Origin: CAZOVB01 sp964583095
GTDB taxonomy: Bacteria; Planctomycetota; Phycisphaerae; SM23-33
Assembly (NCBI GenBank): GCA_964583095.1
Contig: CAZOVB010000088.1
Span: forward strand, 1 to 14,984
Direction of reading: 5' to 3'
DNA: 14,984 bases
The notes beneath the pieces were generated by a model. That model did not search any database, had not been told where the DNA came from, and worked only from the letters and a program-made list of their open reading frames with translations. The translations under genes were made by a program, and so were the position numbers. Positions within the stretch are counted from its first letter, which is position 1; every line of letters starts with the position of its first letter. Of this stretch, positions 1-7,642 are shown in pieces.

Positions 1-55
1 ATAGAGCATCGGTCTTCGGAACCGAGGGTTAGAGGTTCGAGTCCTCTCGGGCGTG
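1..55 (+). tRNA. tRNA-Arg (anticodon UCG), 3' part only
   Basis: The window starts inside this tRNA, so the acceptor 5' strand and most of the D-arm are missing. Visible are the 3' side of the D-stem (GAGC at 4-7), a perfect 5-bp anticodon stem (9-13 with 21-25) around a 7-nt loop with anticodon TCG at 16-18, a short variable region, and a perfect T-arm (31-35 with 43-47) with loop TTCGAGT. The acceptor 3' strand CGGGCGT is at 48-54 and the discriminator G at 55. UCG reads CGN arginine codons. No CCA is encoded (GTG follows), so the tail must be added by the CCA-adding enzyme. Confidence 0.93.
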
Positions 56-136
56 GTGGATTTCAAGTCCCGCGGGGTCAGGGGTGGTTGCTGATTCCTG
101 CGGATCGGGTTGGATTTGGATTTGGGAAGGAACACG

Positions 137-514
137 ATGACGCAAGATCAGAACGACGCACAGGCTCGGAACCCCCAGACGCCGGCCCCGGTGGAAGACC
201 AGGCTCGCCAGCAGACCGGTCAACCCCAGGTGCGGGTTCGTGTCGATGAGCGGGAAATGAAGACGACCTACGCCAATGCTTTCCGCACCAACGGCACGGC
301 TGAGGAGGTCATGCTCGACTTCGGCCTGAATCTTGTCACCCCCGCCCAGGAGCAGAACCAGAGTCCGGATATTCTTTTCAAGGCCACCGATCGGATCATT
401 CTGAATTACTACTCGGCCAAGGGTCTGGCCGTGACCCTCAGCCGGCTGATCCGTCAGCATGAGGAACAGTTCGGGGAACTGGAACTGGATCCCCAGAAAC
501 GCCGCAAAAGCTGA
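137..514 (+). CDS. DUF3467 family protein
   Basis: A 125-residue soluble protein of unknown function. The first ~30 residues are rich in Q, N, P and A and probably disordered. The region from about residue 32 to 112 matches my recollection of DUF3467: a VRVDE strand, a YANAFR motif (45-50), a 'EEVMLDFG' helix/strand (56-63), then a D-I-L-F-K-A-T-DRIILN segment and a helix rich in L and R. The tail is basic (KRRKS). The ATG at 137 is preferred over an in-frame TTG at 110 because a good ribosome site (GGGAAGG, 124-130) lies 6 nt before it. It sits 82 nt after the tRNA-Arg and 101 nt before the export-like operon, in the same direction. A functional link to that operon cannot be claimed. Family call fairly firm; role unknown. 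Confidence 0.85.
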   Translation: MTQDQNDAQARNPQTPAPVEDQARQQTGQPQVRVRVDEREMKTTYANAFRTNGTAEEVMLDFGLNLVTPAQEQNQSPDILFKATDRIILNYYSAKGLAVTLSRLIRQHEEQFGELELDPQKRRKS

Positions 515-539
515 GCCGTTTATCTTCCGACTCCCTAGT

Positions 540-565
540 ACGGGATTGGGTGTACCCGATCCCGT
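540..565. other. Stem-loop between DUF3467 gene and export-like operon
   Basis: Positions 540-550 pair with 555-565 (11 bp with one T-G wobble) around a TGTA tetraloop. No T-run follows on either strand, so it is not a classical intrinsic terminator. It starts 25 nt after the DUF3467 stop and ends about 50 nt before the adaptor start. It could attenuate read-through into the operon, or protect the upstream mRNA's 3' end. Confidence 0.5.
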
Positions 566-585
566 CAACGTCTACAGTTCGCCCG

Positions 586-602
586 TTTCCCGGTGGGGGA
601 AA
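586..602 (+). promoter_or_regulatory. Small hairpin over the ribosome site of the first operon gene
   Basis: TTTCCC (586-591) can pair with GGGAAA (597-602) around a 5-nt loop. The 3' arm overlaps the purine-rich ribosome-binding region (GGGGGAAAGGA, 595-605) that precedes the ATG at 616. The stem is only 6 bp, so any effect on translation of the operon's first gene is speculative. No convincing sigma70 promoter was seen in the 515-615 gap. Confidence 0.3.
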
Positions 603-615
603 GGACGTCGAAGCC

Positions 616-1518
616 ATGACACGCAAATCAGGCATGCTGCTGACGCTGTTGCTGGTTGTGATCCCGGTGGAGGTCCTATCGGCCCAGCAAGCCCTGGAGG
701 GTATTGCCCGGCCCAGCGTGGATGAAACCCTCTCTTTCACTCGCCCGGGCAAGATTCAGAAGGTCCACGTCCGCCAGGGCCAGCAGGTCGAGCCGGGCAC
801 GCTCCTGGTGAGCCTGGACGACCAGGCCGAACGGATCCAATTGGAATTCCTCCAGGCCAAGGCGGCCGATACCACTTCCATCGAGGCCTCCAAAGCCAAA
901 TACGATCAGGCCAAGCTGGACTACCAGAAGATGCTCGAGGCCGATGCCAAGAACGTGGCCACGCCCATCGAGGTCGAGCACGCCAAGCTCAACATGCACA
1001 TCGCCGAGCTGACGCTGAAGCTTTCGAAGTTCGAGCAGCAGCAGAGCGTTCGGAAGATGGAGGAGTTTGCGGCGACCCTGGAACGCATGCGGATTCGCAG
1101 CGAAGTTGCCGGCCGTGCTGAGCGGATCTTCCTTCGAAAAGGGGAATCGGCTGATGCCCTGCAGAAGGTTATCCGGATCGTGAATATCGACCCGCTGTGG
1201 GTGGAAGTGCTCGTGCCGATCCCGCGTGCCCGCCGTCTCCGCGCGGTGCCCCCGGAGGGCAATGTCGAGCCGGCCAGCGACCAGGTCGCCGATGTCCGCG
1301 TGGGCGATCCCAAGGCCAAGCCGCTTCGAGGCACGATCATTCACAAGGCCTCGGTGGCCGAGCCGGGAACCAACGGCCTGATCCTTCGACTGGAGGTCGA
1401 GAACCCCGAGAAACTCCCTGCCGGCCAGCGGGCCTGGATCACCTTCCCGGCCGAGAAGGGCATGGTTCAGAGCTCCGGGCCTGCCGAGATCGACCTGCCC
1501 GAGTTCGATCAACCATAA
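616..1518 (+). CDS. Periplasmic HlyD/membrane-fusion-type adaptor
   Basis: A 300-residue exported protein, first gene of a four-gene operon. A signal peptide covers about residues 1-23 (basic start, LLTLLLVVI core, cleavage near LSA/QQ). The rest follows membrane-fusion proteins of RND and type I systems: first lipoyl half-motif at about 38-70 (P-G-K-I around residue 44, V-R-Q-G-Q-x-V-E-P-G-T at 52-62), an alanine-, lysine- and glutamate-rich coiled coil at about 72-160, second lipoyl half at about 160-190, and a beta-barrel region at about 194-280. It lacks any other membrane anchor. ATG 616 is preferred over in-frame GTG 550 because it starts the signal peptide. The next gene begins 14 nt after its stop. 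Such adaptors normally bridge an inner-membrane pump and an outer-membrane channel; here the likely partners are the HlyD-like domains of the next two genes (inference). Confidence 0.85.
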   Translation: MTRKSGMLLTLLLVVIPVEVLSAQQALEGIARPSVDETLSFTRPGKIQKVHVRQGQQVEPGTLLVSLDDQAERIQLEFLQAKAADTTSIEASKAKYDQAKLDYQKMLEADAKNVATPIEVEHAKLNMHIAELTLKLSKFEQQQSVRKMEEFAATLERMRIRSEVAGRAERIFLRKGESADALQKVIRIVNIDPLWVEVLVPIPRARRLRAVPPEGNVEPASDQVADVRVGDPKAKPLRGTIIHKASVAEPGTNGLILRLEVENPEKLPAGQRAWITFPAEKGMVQSSGPAEIDLPEFDQP

Positions 1519-1532
1519 GAGAGATGTAAGCG

Positions 1533-3419
1533 TTGGAATCCTCCCGAAGTTCCACATATCGCCCCGCTTCACAGGAAGATCACGGATCGCAGATCCTGGA
1601 GCGGCTGATACATTTCGAGGGGCCTCCGGAGGAGTTCATCGCGTCTCTGCTGGCGATGCAGTGCCGCCTGGCCGGTGCCCACAGCGGAGCGATCTGCCGA
1701 CTTGGCGGTCAGGGGCCCCAGATTCTCTGCCTCTACCCGCCGGTCGGGCAAGACCAATCGAGGCCCGAGTGGCTCCAGCGCGGAATGGAACTGGCTTCGG
1801 AAGTCTTCCGGCTCAACAGCGCGGTCATACGCCCGATCCATTCGGGCCAGGATCTCTACGGCCAGCCGCCTCGGCGACACGTTGTGGCCGTGCCCGTCCA
1901 TCGCCAGGGACAGACACCCGGTGCGGGCATCTTCCTGATTGACAGCAGCGACCCGGACGTCCTGGAAGATTGCCGCAAACGCCTGGAACTGACCGGTGTG
2001 CTCTTGCAGATGTACGAGCTTCGCCTGACCCTCCAGCGACGGGAGATGGACTTCACGCGCATGCGGACCTCGCTGGAGGTCCTCAACGCCGTCAACGACC
2101 AGACGAAGTTCCTCTCTGCCGCGTTGGCCCTATGCAACGATATCTGCAGCCGATGGGGCTGCTACCGCGTCAGCCTCGGCCTGCCCAAGGGCCGCTACGT
2201 TCGCGTCAAGGCCATGAGCGAGACCGAGAAGTTCGACCGCAAGAGCGAAGACCTCCAGAAGCTCGAAGCCGCCATGGAGGAAGCCTACGACCAGGACCTG
2301 GAAATCATCTACCCCGCCGGGCCCGAGGCGATGTACATCCATCGGGCGGCCGGGGAACTCGGGGCCTTCAAGCGACAGTCCGCGGTGGCCTCTCTGCCGC
2401 TGCGCAGGGATGGAAAGGTCGTGGGGGTCCTGACGGCCGAGCGGGACCTGAACAAGCCTTTCGGCCAGGAGGAACTGGAATCTCTCCGCCTGGCCTGCGA
2501 GCTGGCCTCTCCGCGTGTGCTGGACCTGGCCCAGACGGATCGATGGGTGGGGGCGCGGGCAGCGTCCTCGGTTCGTGCTGCGGCGGGTAAGGTGCTCTCC
2601 CCGCAGCATACGTGGCTGAAACTGCTGGCCATCGCGATCTTGGCCTTTGTGCTGTTTTTGGTCTTCGCGCGGGGGGACTACATGGCCGAGGGAACGTTTG
2701 TCATCGAGCCTCGCAATGCCCAGGTTGTGACCGCGCCGTTTACCGGCAAGCTGCTCGAGGCCCAGGTGCGCCCGGGGGATCAGGTGACCGCTCAGCAGAC
2801 GGTCCTGGCTCGCATGCAGGTCAAGCACCTGGAAGCGGAGCTGGCCGAGGCAGAAGCCAAGCAGAAGGAATATGAGAACCTCAGCCAGCAGGCGACCTAC
2901 GAGGGCAAGAGCGGTGAAGCGGAGCGTTATGCGCTGCTGGCCAAGGCCCAGGCGGCCAAGGTGCAGCAGAAGAAGGAAGATCTTTCTGCCCTGAGCGGCA
3001 ATGAGCTGCTCTCGCCGATCAGCGGGGAGGTGCTCGAAGGCGACTGGTGGCGCCATCAGAATATGGAAGTCGAGGCCGGCCAGGAGTTGTTCGTGATCGC
3101 TCCCCTGGACGACCTGCGGGCAGAACTGCTGATCGATGAAGGCGATATCGCCGGCATCAACCCCGGTGACAGCGGCGTGCTGGTGGCTACCGGACGGGCG
3201 GATCTGCGCGTGCCTTTCACCGTAGAGTGGATATCGCCCATCGCCAAAGTGGTCGGCCAGCGGAATGTCTTCTCGGTACGGGTGGAGCTGGAGGAAAGGC
3301 CCGACTGGCTCAAACCCGGCATGGAGGGAATGGGCAAGGTCAAGCTGGGCAGGAGAAGCTATGGCTGGCTCTGGACGCGGGATGTGGTCAACTGGGTCCG
3401 GATGAAACTCTGGTGGTGA
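1533..3419 (+). CDS. GAF-GAF-transmembrane-HlyD fusion protein
   Basis: A 628-residue protein combining a cytosolic sensor region with a periplasmic adaptor. Residues about 25-165 look like a divergent GAF domain. Residues about 180-335 are a clearer GAF domain (helix LEVLNAVND, core SLPLRRDGKVVGVLTAERD at 287-305, then an E-rich helix). One strong membrane helix lies at about 361-379. The C-terminal half is HlyD-like: lipoyl half at 395-430 (APFTGKLLEAQVRPGDQV), coiled coil about 430-485, second lipoyl half about 490-525, beta-barrel 527-605. The expected topology is GAF inside, adaptor outside. GAF domains usually bind small ligands or mediate protein contact; the ligand here is unknown. 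The start is TTG at 1533, the first possible codon after an in-frame TAA (1527-1529); the next in-frame ATG is about 40 residues in and would cut the first GAF. It lies 3 nt before the M50 gene. Confidence 0.85.
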   Translation: MESSRSSTYRPASQEDHGSQILERLIHFEGPPEEFIASLLAMQCRLAGAHSGAICRLGGQGPQILCLYPPVGQDQSRPEWLQRGMELASEVFRLNSAVIRPIHSGQDLYGQPPRRHVVAVPVHRQGQTPGAGIFLIDSSDPDVLEDCRKRLELTGVLLQMYELRLTLQRREMDFTRMRTSLEVLNAVNDQTKFLSAALALCNDICSRWGCYRVSLGLPKGRYVRVKAMSETEKFDRKSEDLQKLEAAMEEAYDQDLEIIYPAGPEAMYIHRAAGELGAFKRQSAVASLPLRRDGKVVGVLTAERDLNKPFGQEELESLRLACELASPRVLDLAQTDRWVGARAASSVRAAAGKVLSPQHTWLKLLAIAILAFVLFLVFARGDYMAEGTFVIEPRNAQVVTAPFTGKLLEAQVRPGDQVTAQQTVLARMQVKHLEAELAEAEAKQKEYENLSQQATYEGKSGEAERYALLAKAQAAKVQQKKEDLSALSGNELLSPISGEVLEGDWWRHQNMEVEAGQELFVIAPLDDLRAELLIDEGDIAGINPGDSGVLVATGRADLRVPFTVEWISPIAKVVGQRNVFSVRVELEERPDWLKPGMEGMGKVKLGRRSYGWLWTRDVVNWVRMKLWW

Positions 3420-3422
3420 GCG

Positions 3423-5636
3423 ATGGCCGTCGATCGTCCCACATTTCATGAGTCCTGGTTTCGGGTCGGGTCTCTCAAACCGCAACTCAGGCCTCGCGTG
3501 CAGATCTTCCGCCAGCATTACCGCGGGCAGGCATGGCACGTGGTGCAGGACCCCTCGAGCAATCAGTTCTTCCGTCTGAGCGATCCGGCCTACCGGTTCG
3601 TTGCGCTGCTGGACGGGCAGCGAACGGTGTCTCGCGCGTGGGAGATCGTCAACGAGCAGATCGGCGACGCCGCTGCGACCCAGGGCGAGGTGATCCAGCT
3701 TCTGGGCCAGCTCTATACATCCAATCTGCTCCGCGCGGATCTGCCCCCCGACGCCGAGGGCCTGCTCAACCGCTATCGCAAACGCACCGGGCGGGAAGTA
3801 CGCGGCTACATGATGAATCTGCTGTTCCTGCGCCTGCCGCTGTATGATCCCGAGAGCTTCCTGAACCGGTGGGTCAAGGTCTTCGGAAAGGTCTTTACCG
3901 TCCCGGCCATGCTGATCTGGGCCATGCTGATCTCGGCCGGACTCTACTTCGTGGTGGGAAGCTGGGAACAACTCAAGAGCCAGGGCTCGAATATCCTGGA
4001 CGTGGACAATCTGCCGTACCTGTACGTGGGCATGCTGTTTATCAAGTTGTTTCACGAATTCGGCCACGCCTTTGCGTGTAAGAAGTTCGGCCGAAAGGAG
4101 GGCGTGATCAGCGAGGTCCACACGATGGGCATCATGCTGCTGGTGTTCATGCCCGTGCCGTACGTGGACGCCTCGAGCGCCTGGTCGTTCCGGAATCGAT
4201 GGCACCGGGCGGCAGTGGGTTTGTCGGGAATGTACGTGGAGCTCGGGGTCGCGGCGGTGGCGGCGATTGCCTGGGCCAACATCGCCCCGGGCGACCTGCG
4301 GACGATTCTGTTCAACGTGATGTTCATCGCCGGCGTCTCTTCGATTCTGTTTAACGGCAACCCGCTGCTGCGATACGATGCCTACTACGTGCTGAGCGAC
4401 CTGATCGAGACGCCCAATCTCTCCCAGCGCAGCAAGAACTACCTGTATTACCTGGTACGAAAGTATGCCTTCGGAGCAGGCAGGGCCGTCAGCCCCGCCC
4501 ACAGCCGGGGAGAGAGGATCTGGTTCGCTCTCTACGGATTGGCTTCGACCGTCTTCCGGATCTGGATCAGCGTGCGGATCCTGATGTTCGTGGCCGACAA
4601 GCTGTTCTTTGTGGGAATGTTCATGGCCTTGCTGGCGCTGGCGGGATGGGTAATGGTTCCCATCGGCAAGTTCCTGCATTACCTTCTGACCAGCGGAGAG
4701 CTTGCCCGGACGCGCAATCGGGCGGTGGCGATTACCGCGAGTGTCTTTGCCTGCATCATCGTGCTGGTGGGGTTGATCCCGTGGGACGATCATGTCCGGG
4801 CGGAGGGGTTCGTCGAACCGCTTCGAATGACCTACCTGCATGCCCCCGCGGCGGGGGAGGTGGTGGAAGTCCTGCCGGCAGGAGAGGTGGTGGAGCCTTC
4901 GCCGCAGGACCCGGGGCAGGATGGAAGGCTCTTCCGGATCCGCAACCGCGACCTGGAATACGCCCGCCCCGCGTTGATGTACCAGTTGGCCGCCCTGCGG
5001 ATGGAGCGCCAGGAGAAGGTCGGCACCCAGCCGGGCGAGGCCCTGGCCCTGGCCAAGCGCATCGAGTACCTCGAGGCTGAGCTTACCGCGCTGAACCAGG
5101 ACCTGGAGCAGTTGGAAGGGACCGCCCCGATCCGCGGCGTCTGGGTCGACAGCGACCTGTACAAGCGCGACGGGATCTGGGTAAAGCCCGGGGACCCGCT
5201 GGGGGTGGTGGCGGATCTGGAGACGCTCTATGTCCGCGCCCTGGCCAGCCAGGAGATCGCCGCCATCCTCATCGAAGAGATCTACAACCAGGGCAATGAC
5301 GAGGCCCGGAAGGTGGAGATCCGCGTCAAGGGCAGGCCCGATCTGCAACTGACAGGCCGGATTGTCGAGATCCCCCTCAGCGGGACGTTGAACCTGCCCA
5401 GCAAGGCCCTTGGCTACCAGGCCGGGGGATCGATCGCCACCGCCAGTGACGACGAAAAGGGCACCAAGGCGGCGGAGAGGCATTTCGAGGTGCGCATTCG
5501 GCTGGACCCGCACCCGGACGTTCGCCTGCTTTCGGGGATGCGGGTGGTGGTGCGTTTTTCGCTTTCGCCCAAGCCGCTCTCGACTCAGTGGTATCGATCG
5601 GTTCGGCAACTGGTCCTCAAACGGTTCCGACTCTAG
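3423..5636 (+). CDS. PqqD-like/M50 zinc metalloprotease/HlyD fusion
   Basis: A 737-residue membrane protein. Residues about 22-105 resemble PqqD-type winged-helix domains (conserved-looking F-R-L-S-D and A-L-L-D-G-Q-R-T-V, 50-69), which in peptide-modification systems bind leader peptides. Residues about 155-455 form the site-2-protease (M50) membrane domain with some 8 hydrophobic helices. HEFGH at 211-215 supplies two zinc histidines and the catalytic glutamate. NPLLRYD at 313-319 supplies the third ligand, Asp319, in the setting used by the 'putative peptide zinc metalloprotease' branch. Residues about 457-715 are a periplasmic HlyD-like region: lipoyl halves near 466-510 and 567-600 flanking a coiled coil, then a beta-barrel. 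All key M50 residues are present, so it should be active. It starts 3 nt after the previous stop, and its TAG is directly followed by the next ATG. Substrate unknown; a secreted or modified peptide is a reasonable guess. Confidence 0.88.
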   Translation: MAVDRPTFHESWFRVGSLKPQLRPRVQIFRQHYRGQAWHVVQDPSSNQFFRLSDPAYRFVALLDGQRTVSRAWEIVNEQIGDAAATQGEVIQLLGQLYTSNLLRADLPPDAEGLLNRYRKRTGREVRGYMMNLLFLRLPLYDPESFLNRWVKVFGKVFTVPAMLIWAMLISAGLYFVVGSWEQLKSQGSNILDVDNLPYLYVGMLFIKLFHEFGHAFACKKFGRKEGVISEVHTMGIMLLVFMPVPYVDASSAWSFRNRWHRAAVGLSGMYVELGVAAVAAIAWANIAPGDLRTILFNVMFIAGVSSILFNGNPLLRYDAYYVLSDLIETPNLSQRSKNYLYYLVRKYAFGAGRAVSPAHSRGERIWFALYGLASTVFRIWISVRILMFVADKLFFVGMFMALLALAGWVMVPIGKFLHYLLTSGELARTRNRAVAITASVFACIIVLVGLIPWDDHVRAEGFVEPLRMTYLHAPAAGEVVEVLPAGEVVEPSPQDPGQDGRLFRIRNRDLEYARPALMYQLAALRMERQEKVGTQPGEALALAKRIEYLEAELTALNQDLEQLEGTAPIRGVWVDSDLYKRDGIWVKPGDPLGVVADLETLYVRALASQEIAAILIEEIYNQGNDEARKVEIRVKGRPDLQLTGRIVEIPLSGTLNLPSKALGYQAGGSIATASDDEKGTKAAERHFEVRIRLDPHPDVRLLSGMRVVVRFSLSPKPLSTQWYRSVRQLVLKRFRL

Positions 5637-7625
5637 ATGACGATGGCCCAGAGCACAATCTGGCGGGCCCTGAGCGAAACCGGCTCGCGAAGGGAGATCG
5701 CCAAGGGGCTCGACGCAGCCTTCAACTCCGCCGTGGGGTACGTGGCCCGACTCAAACCCCGGCGGAAGATCTTCCTCAAACGCGCCGAGAGAATCTGCGC
5801 CCGGTCCAGCGAAATATCGAATCTGAGCGATGCCCGATTACGAGAGCGCATCGATACGTGTCAGGCAGCCTTTCGCCTGGGGCGCGAGACCCCGGCAGAT
5901 CTGGAAAACGCCCTGGCCCTGCTGCGTGAGGTGGCCAGGAGAAAGCGGGGCGAGCATCCCTTCCCGGTGCAGGTAGCCGCTGGGCTGGCCCTGGCCAACG
6001 GATGCGTCGTCGAGCAGGCCACAGGGGAGGGCAAGACCCTCACCGCCTGCCTGGCCGCCACCATCGCCGGATGGCGGGGCAGGGGATGCCACGTCGTGAC
6101 CACCAACGACTACCTGGCCGGGCGCGACGCTGGGAGCATGGGCGAGATCTATCGGTTCTGCGGACTGCGCGTCGCGGCCATCGAGCAGGAAATGCCTCCC
6201 GACGCACGCCGCGACGCCTACCAGGCGGATGTCACCTATTGTACCAACAAGGACGCTGCCGCCGATTTCCTGCGGGACCGCCTGGCTCTGGGACGCACGC
6301 AGGGGCTCTCCTCGGCCCTGCTGGCGAAGATCGCCTCCGGCTCCGGCGGCGGGGTGGATCGACTGGTCCAAAGAGGCCTCGTCTGGGCGATTGTCGACGA
6401 GGCGGATTCCATTCTCATCGACGAGGCCGTCACGCCATTGATCCTCTCGGGCGAGGTGCCCAATGAGCAGCAGGTCGAGGCCTTCGATCAGGCGTCCGAC
6501 CTGGCAGGGCGACTGAACCAGGGCGAGCACTTCCGTGTGGATCCGCGATATCGGGAGGTGGAACTGACCGGCGCGGGCAAGGCCCGGCTGGCAGAGATGA
6601 CCCGGGCCATGGGGGGAATCTGGAAGGGGCGCCGCCGCAGCGAGGAGATGGTGACCCAGGCGTTGACGGCCCGGCATTTCTACCAGCGCGACACGCAGTA
6701 TGTCCTCCAGGAGGGCAAGGTGGTGATCGTCGATGAGTTCACCGGCCGGCTGATGCCCGACCGGGAGTGGCGCGACGGGCTCCACCAGGCCGTCCAGGCA
6801 AAGGAAGGCCTGGACATCGAAGCGCCCAAGGACACCTTCGCGCGGATCAGCTTTCAGCGGTTTTTCCGGCGGTACCGGCATCTGTCGGGGATGACCGGCA
6901 CGGCCGCTGAAGCCGCGGCGGAGTTCTGGCAGATCTACGAGATGCCCACCGTCGTTTTGCCCACCAACGTTCCCTGTCGGCGAGAGGAACTGCCCGACCG
7001 GGTGTTTGCGACGCTCGAGGGCAAGTGGGAGGCGGTGGTGGAAAGAATAGCCGAGCTGCACAAGCGCAATGTTCCGGTCCTGGTGGGGACCCGAAGCGTT
7101 CGCGACAGCGAGCACCTCAGCGACATGCTCACCCGGCGCGGCCTGGCGCACGACGTTCTAAACGCCGTCCGGCACCGGGAGGAGGCCGAGATTGTCGCCC
7201 GCGCAGGCCAGGGGGGCCATATCACCGTCGCGACCAACATGGCCGGGCGCGGGACGGATATCAAGCTGGGTCGGGGCGTGGAAGACCTGGGCGGGTTGCA
7301 CGTGATCGCCACCGAGCGCCATGAGGCCCGGCGGGTGGACAGGCAGCTTTTTGGCCGTTCGGGCCGCCAGGGAGACCCCGGTTGGGCCCAGGCGATGGTC
7401 AGCCTGGAAGATGAACTGCTCCGCCAGCACGCACCCCGTGTGCGGGCGATGCTGGCCAGACGCTACGCCGGGCGCGAGGGCGAGATCGATTCCGCCCTGG
7501 CCCGGAAGGTTTTCGCCCTGGCCCAGCGGCGGGCCCAGCGTCTCGCCCTCCAGCGTCGCAAGGGCGTCCTCAAGAGCGACGACTGGCTCGACGAATACCT
7601 CGGCTTCGCCGGCAGGGAGCACTGA
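5637..7625 (+). CDS. SecA-like ATPase, C-terminally shortened
   Basis: A 662-residue SecA paralogue, last gene of the operon, with zero gap to the M50 gene. The motor is intact: Q-motif glutamine 112, Walker A ATGEGKT (128-134), VVTTNDYLAGRD (153-164), Walker B VDEADSILIDEA (253-264), a preprotein-crosslinking region about 274-355, VIVDEFTGR (363-371), DGLHQAVQAKEG (380-391), GMTGTA (418-423), ATNMAGRGTDI (532-542), and QLFGRSGRQGDPG (570-582) with the arginine fingers. It ends shortly after the counterpart of the scaffold-helix segment (AQRRAQRLALQRR, 629-641). The rest of the helical scaffold, the helical wing, the two-helix finger and the zinc-binding tail of ~830-900-residue housekeeping SecA are missing. 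It is thus not the housekeeping SecA. It may energise export or processing with its operon partners (inference). Start is ATG 5637; a second ATG follows at 5643. Confidence 0.88.
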   Translation: MTMAQSTIWRALSETGSRREIAKGLDAAFNSAVGYVARLKPRRKIFLKRAERICARSSEISNLSDARLRERIDTCQAAFRLGRETPADLENALALLREVARRKRGEHPFPVQVAAGLALANGCVVEQATGEGKTLTACLAATIAGWRGRGCHVVTTNDYLAGRDAGSMGEIYRFCGLRVAAIEQEMPPDARRDAYQADVTYCTNKDAAADFLRDRLALGRTQGLSSALLAKIASGSGGGVDRLVQRGLVWAIVDEADSILIDEAVTPLILSGEVPNEQQVEAFDQASDLAGRLNQGEHFRVDPRYREVELTGAGKARLAEMTRAMGGIWKGRRRSEEMVTQALTARHFYQRDTQYVLQEGKVVIVDEFTGRLMPDREWRDGLHQAVQAKEGLDIEAPKDTFARISFQRFFRRYRHLSGMTGTAAEAAAEFWQIYEMPTVVLPTNVPCRREELPDRVFATLEGKWEAVVERIAELHKRNVPVLVGTRSVRDSEHLSDMLTRRGLAHDVLNAVRHREEAEIVARAGQGGHITVATNMAGRGTDIKLGRGVEDLGGLHVIATERHEARRVDRQLFGRSGRQGDPGWAQAMVSLEDELLRQHAPRVRAMLARRYAGREGEIDSALARKVFALAQRRAQRLALQRRKGVLKSDDWLDEYLGFAGREH

Positions 7626-7642
7626 GTTTCAGGTCTGCTTGG

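Noticed and set aside
1..136. Integration site or mobile element at the tRNA-Arg 3' end
   Set aside because: No integrase, direct repeat of the tRNA end or composition break was seen in the window.
550..615. Upstream GTG start for the first adaptor gene
   Set aside because: It would put 22 unrelated residues before a good signal peptide and would start inside the 540-565 hairpin.
2130..5609. Very long open frame on the - strand (about 1159 codons) antisense to the GAF-HlyD and M50 genes
   Set aside because: The predicted protein is a low-information mix rich in R, H, Q, P, G, D and L with no recognisable domain. The opposite strand holds clear protein families across the same bases. Long antisense frames are expected in high-GC genes with strong codon bias.
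5838..7151. 437-codon - strand frame inside the SecA-like gene
   Set aside because: Antisense shadow of a gene with complete SecA motor motifs; no domain of its own.
5637..7625. Annotation as the housekeeping SecA
   Set aside because: About 170-240 C-terminal residues with essential SecY-contacting and tail elements are missing, and the gene is embedded in an adaptor/protease operon.
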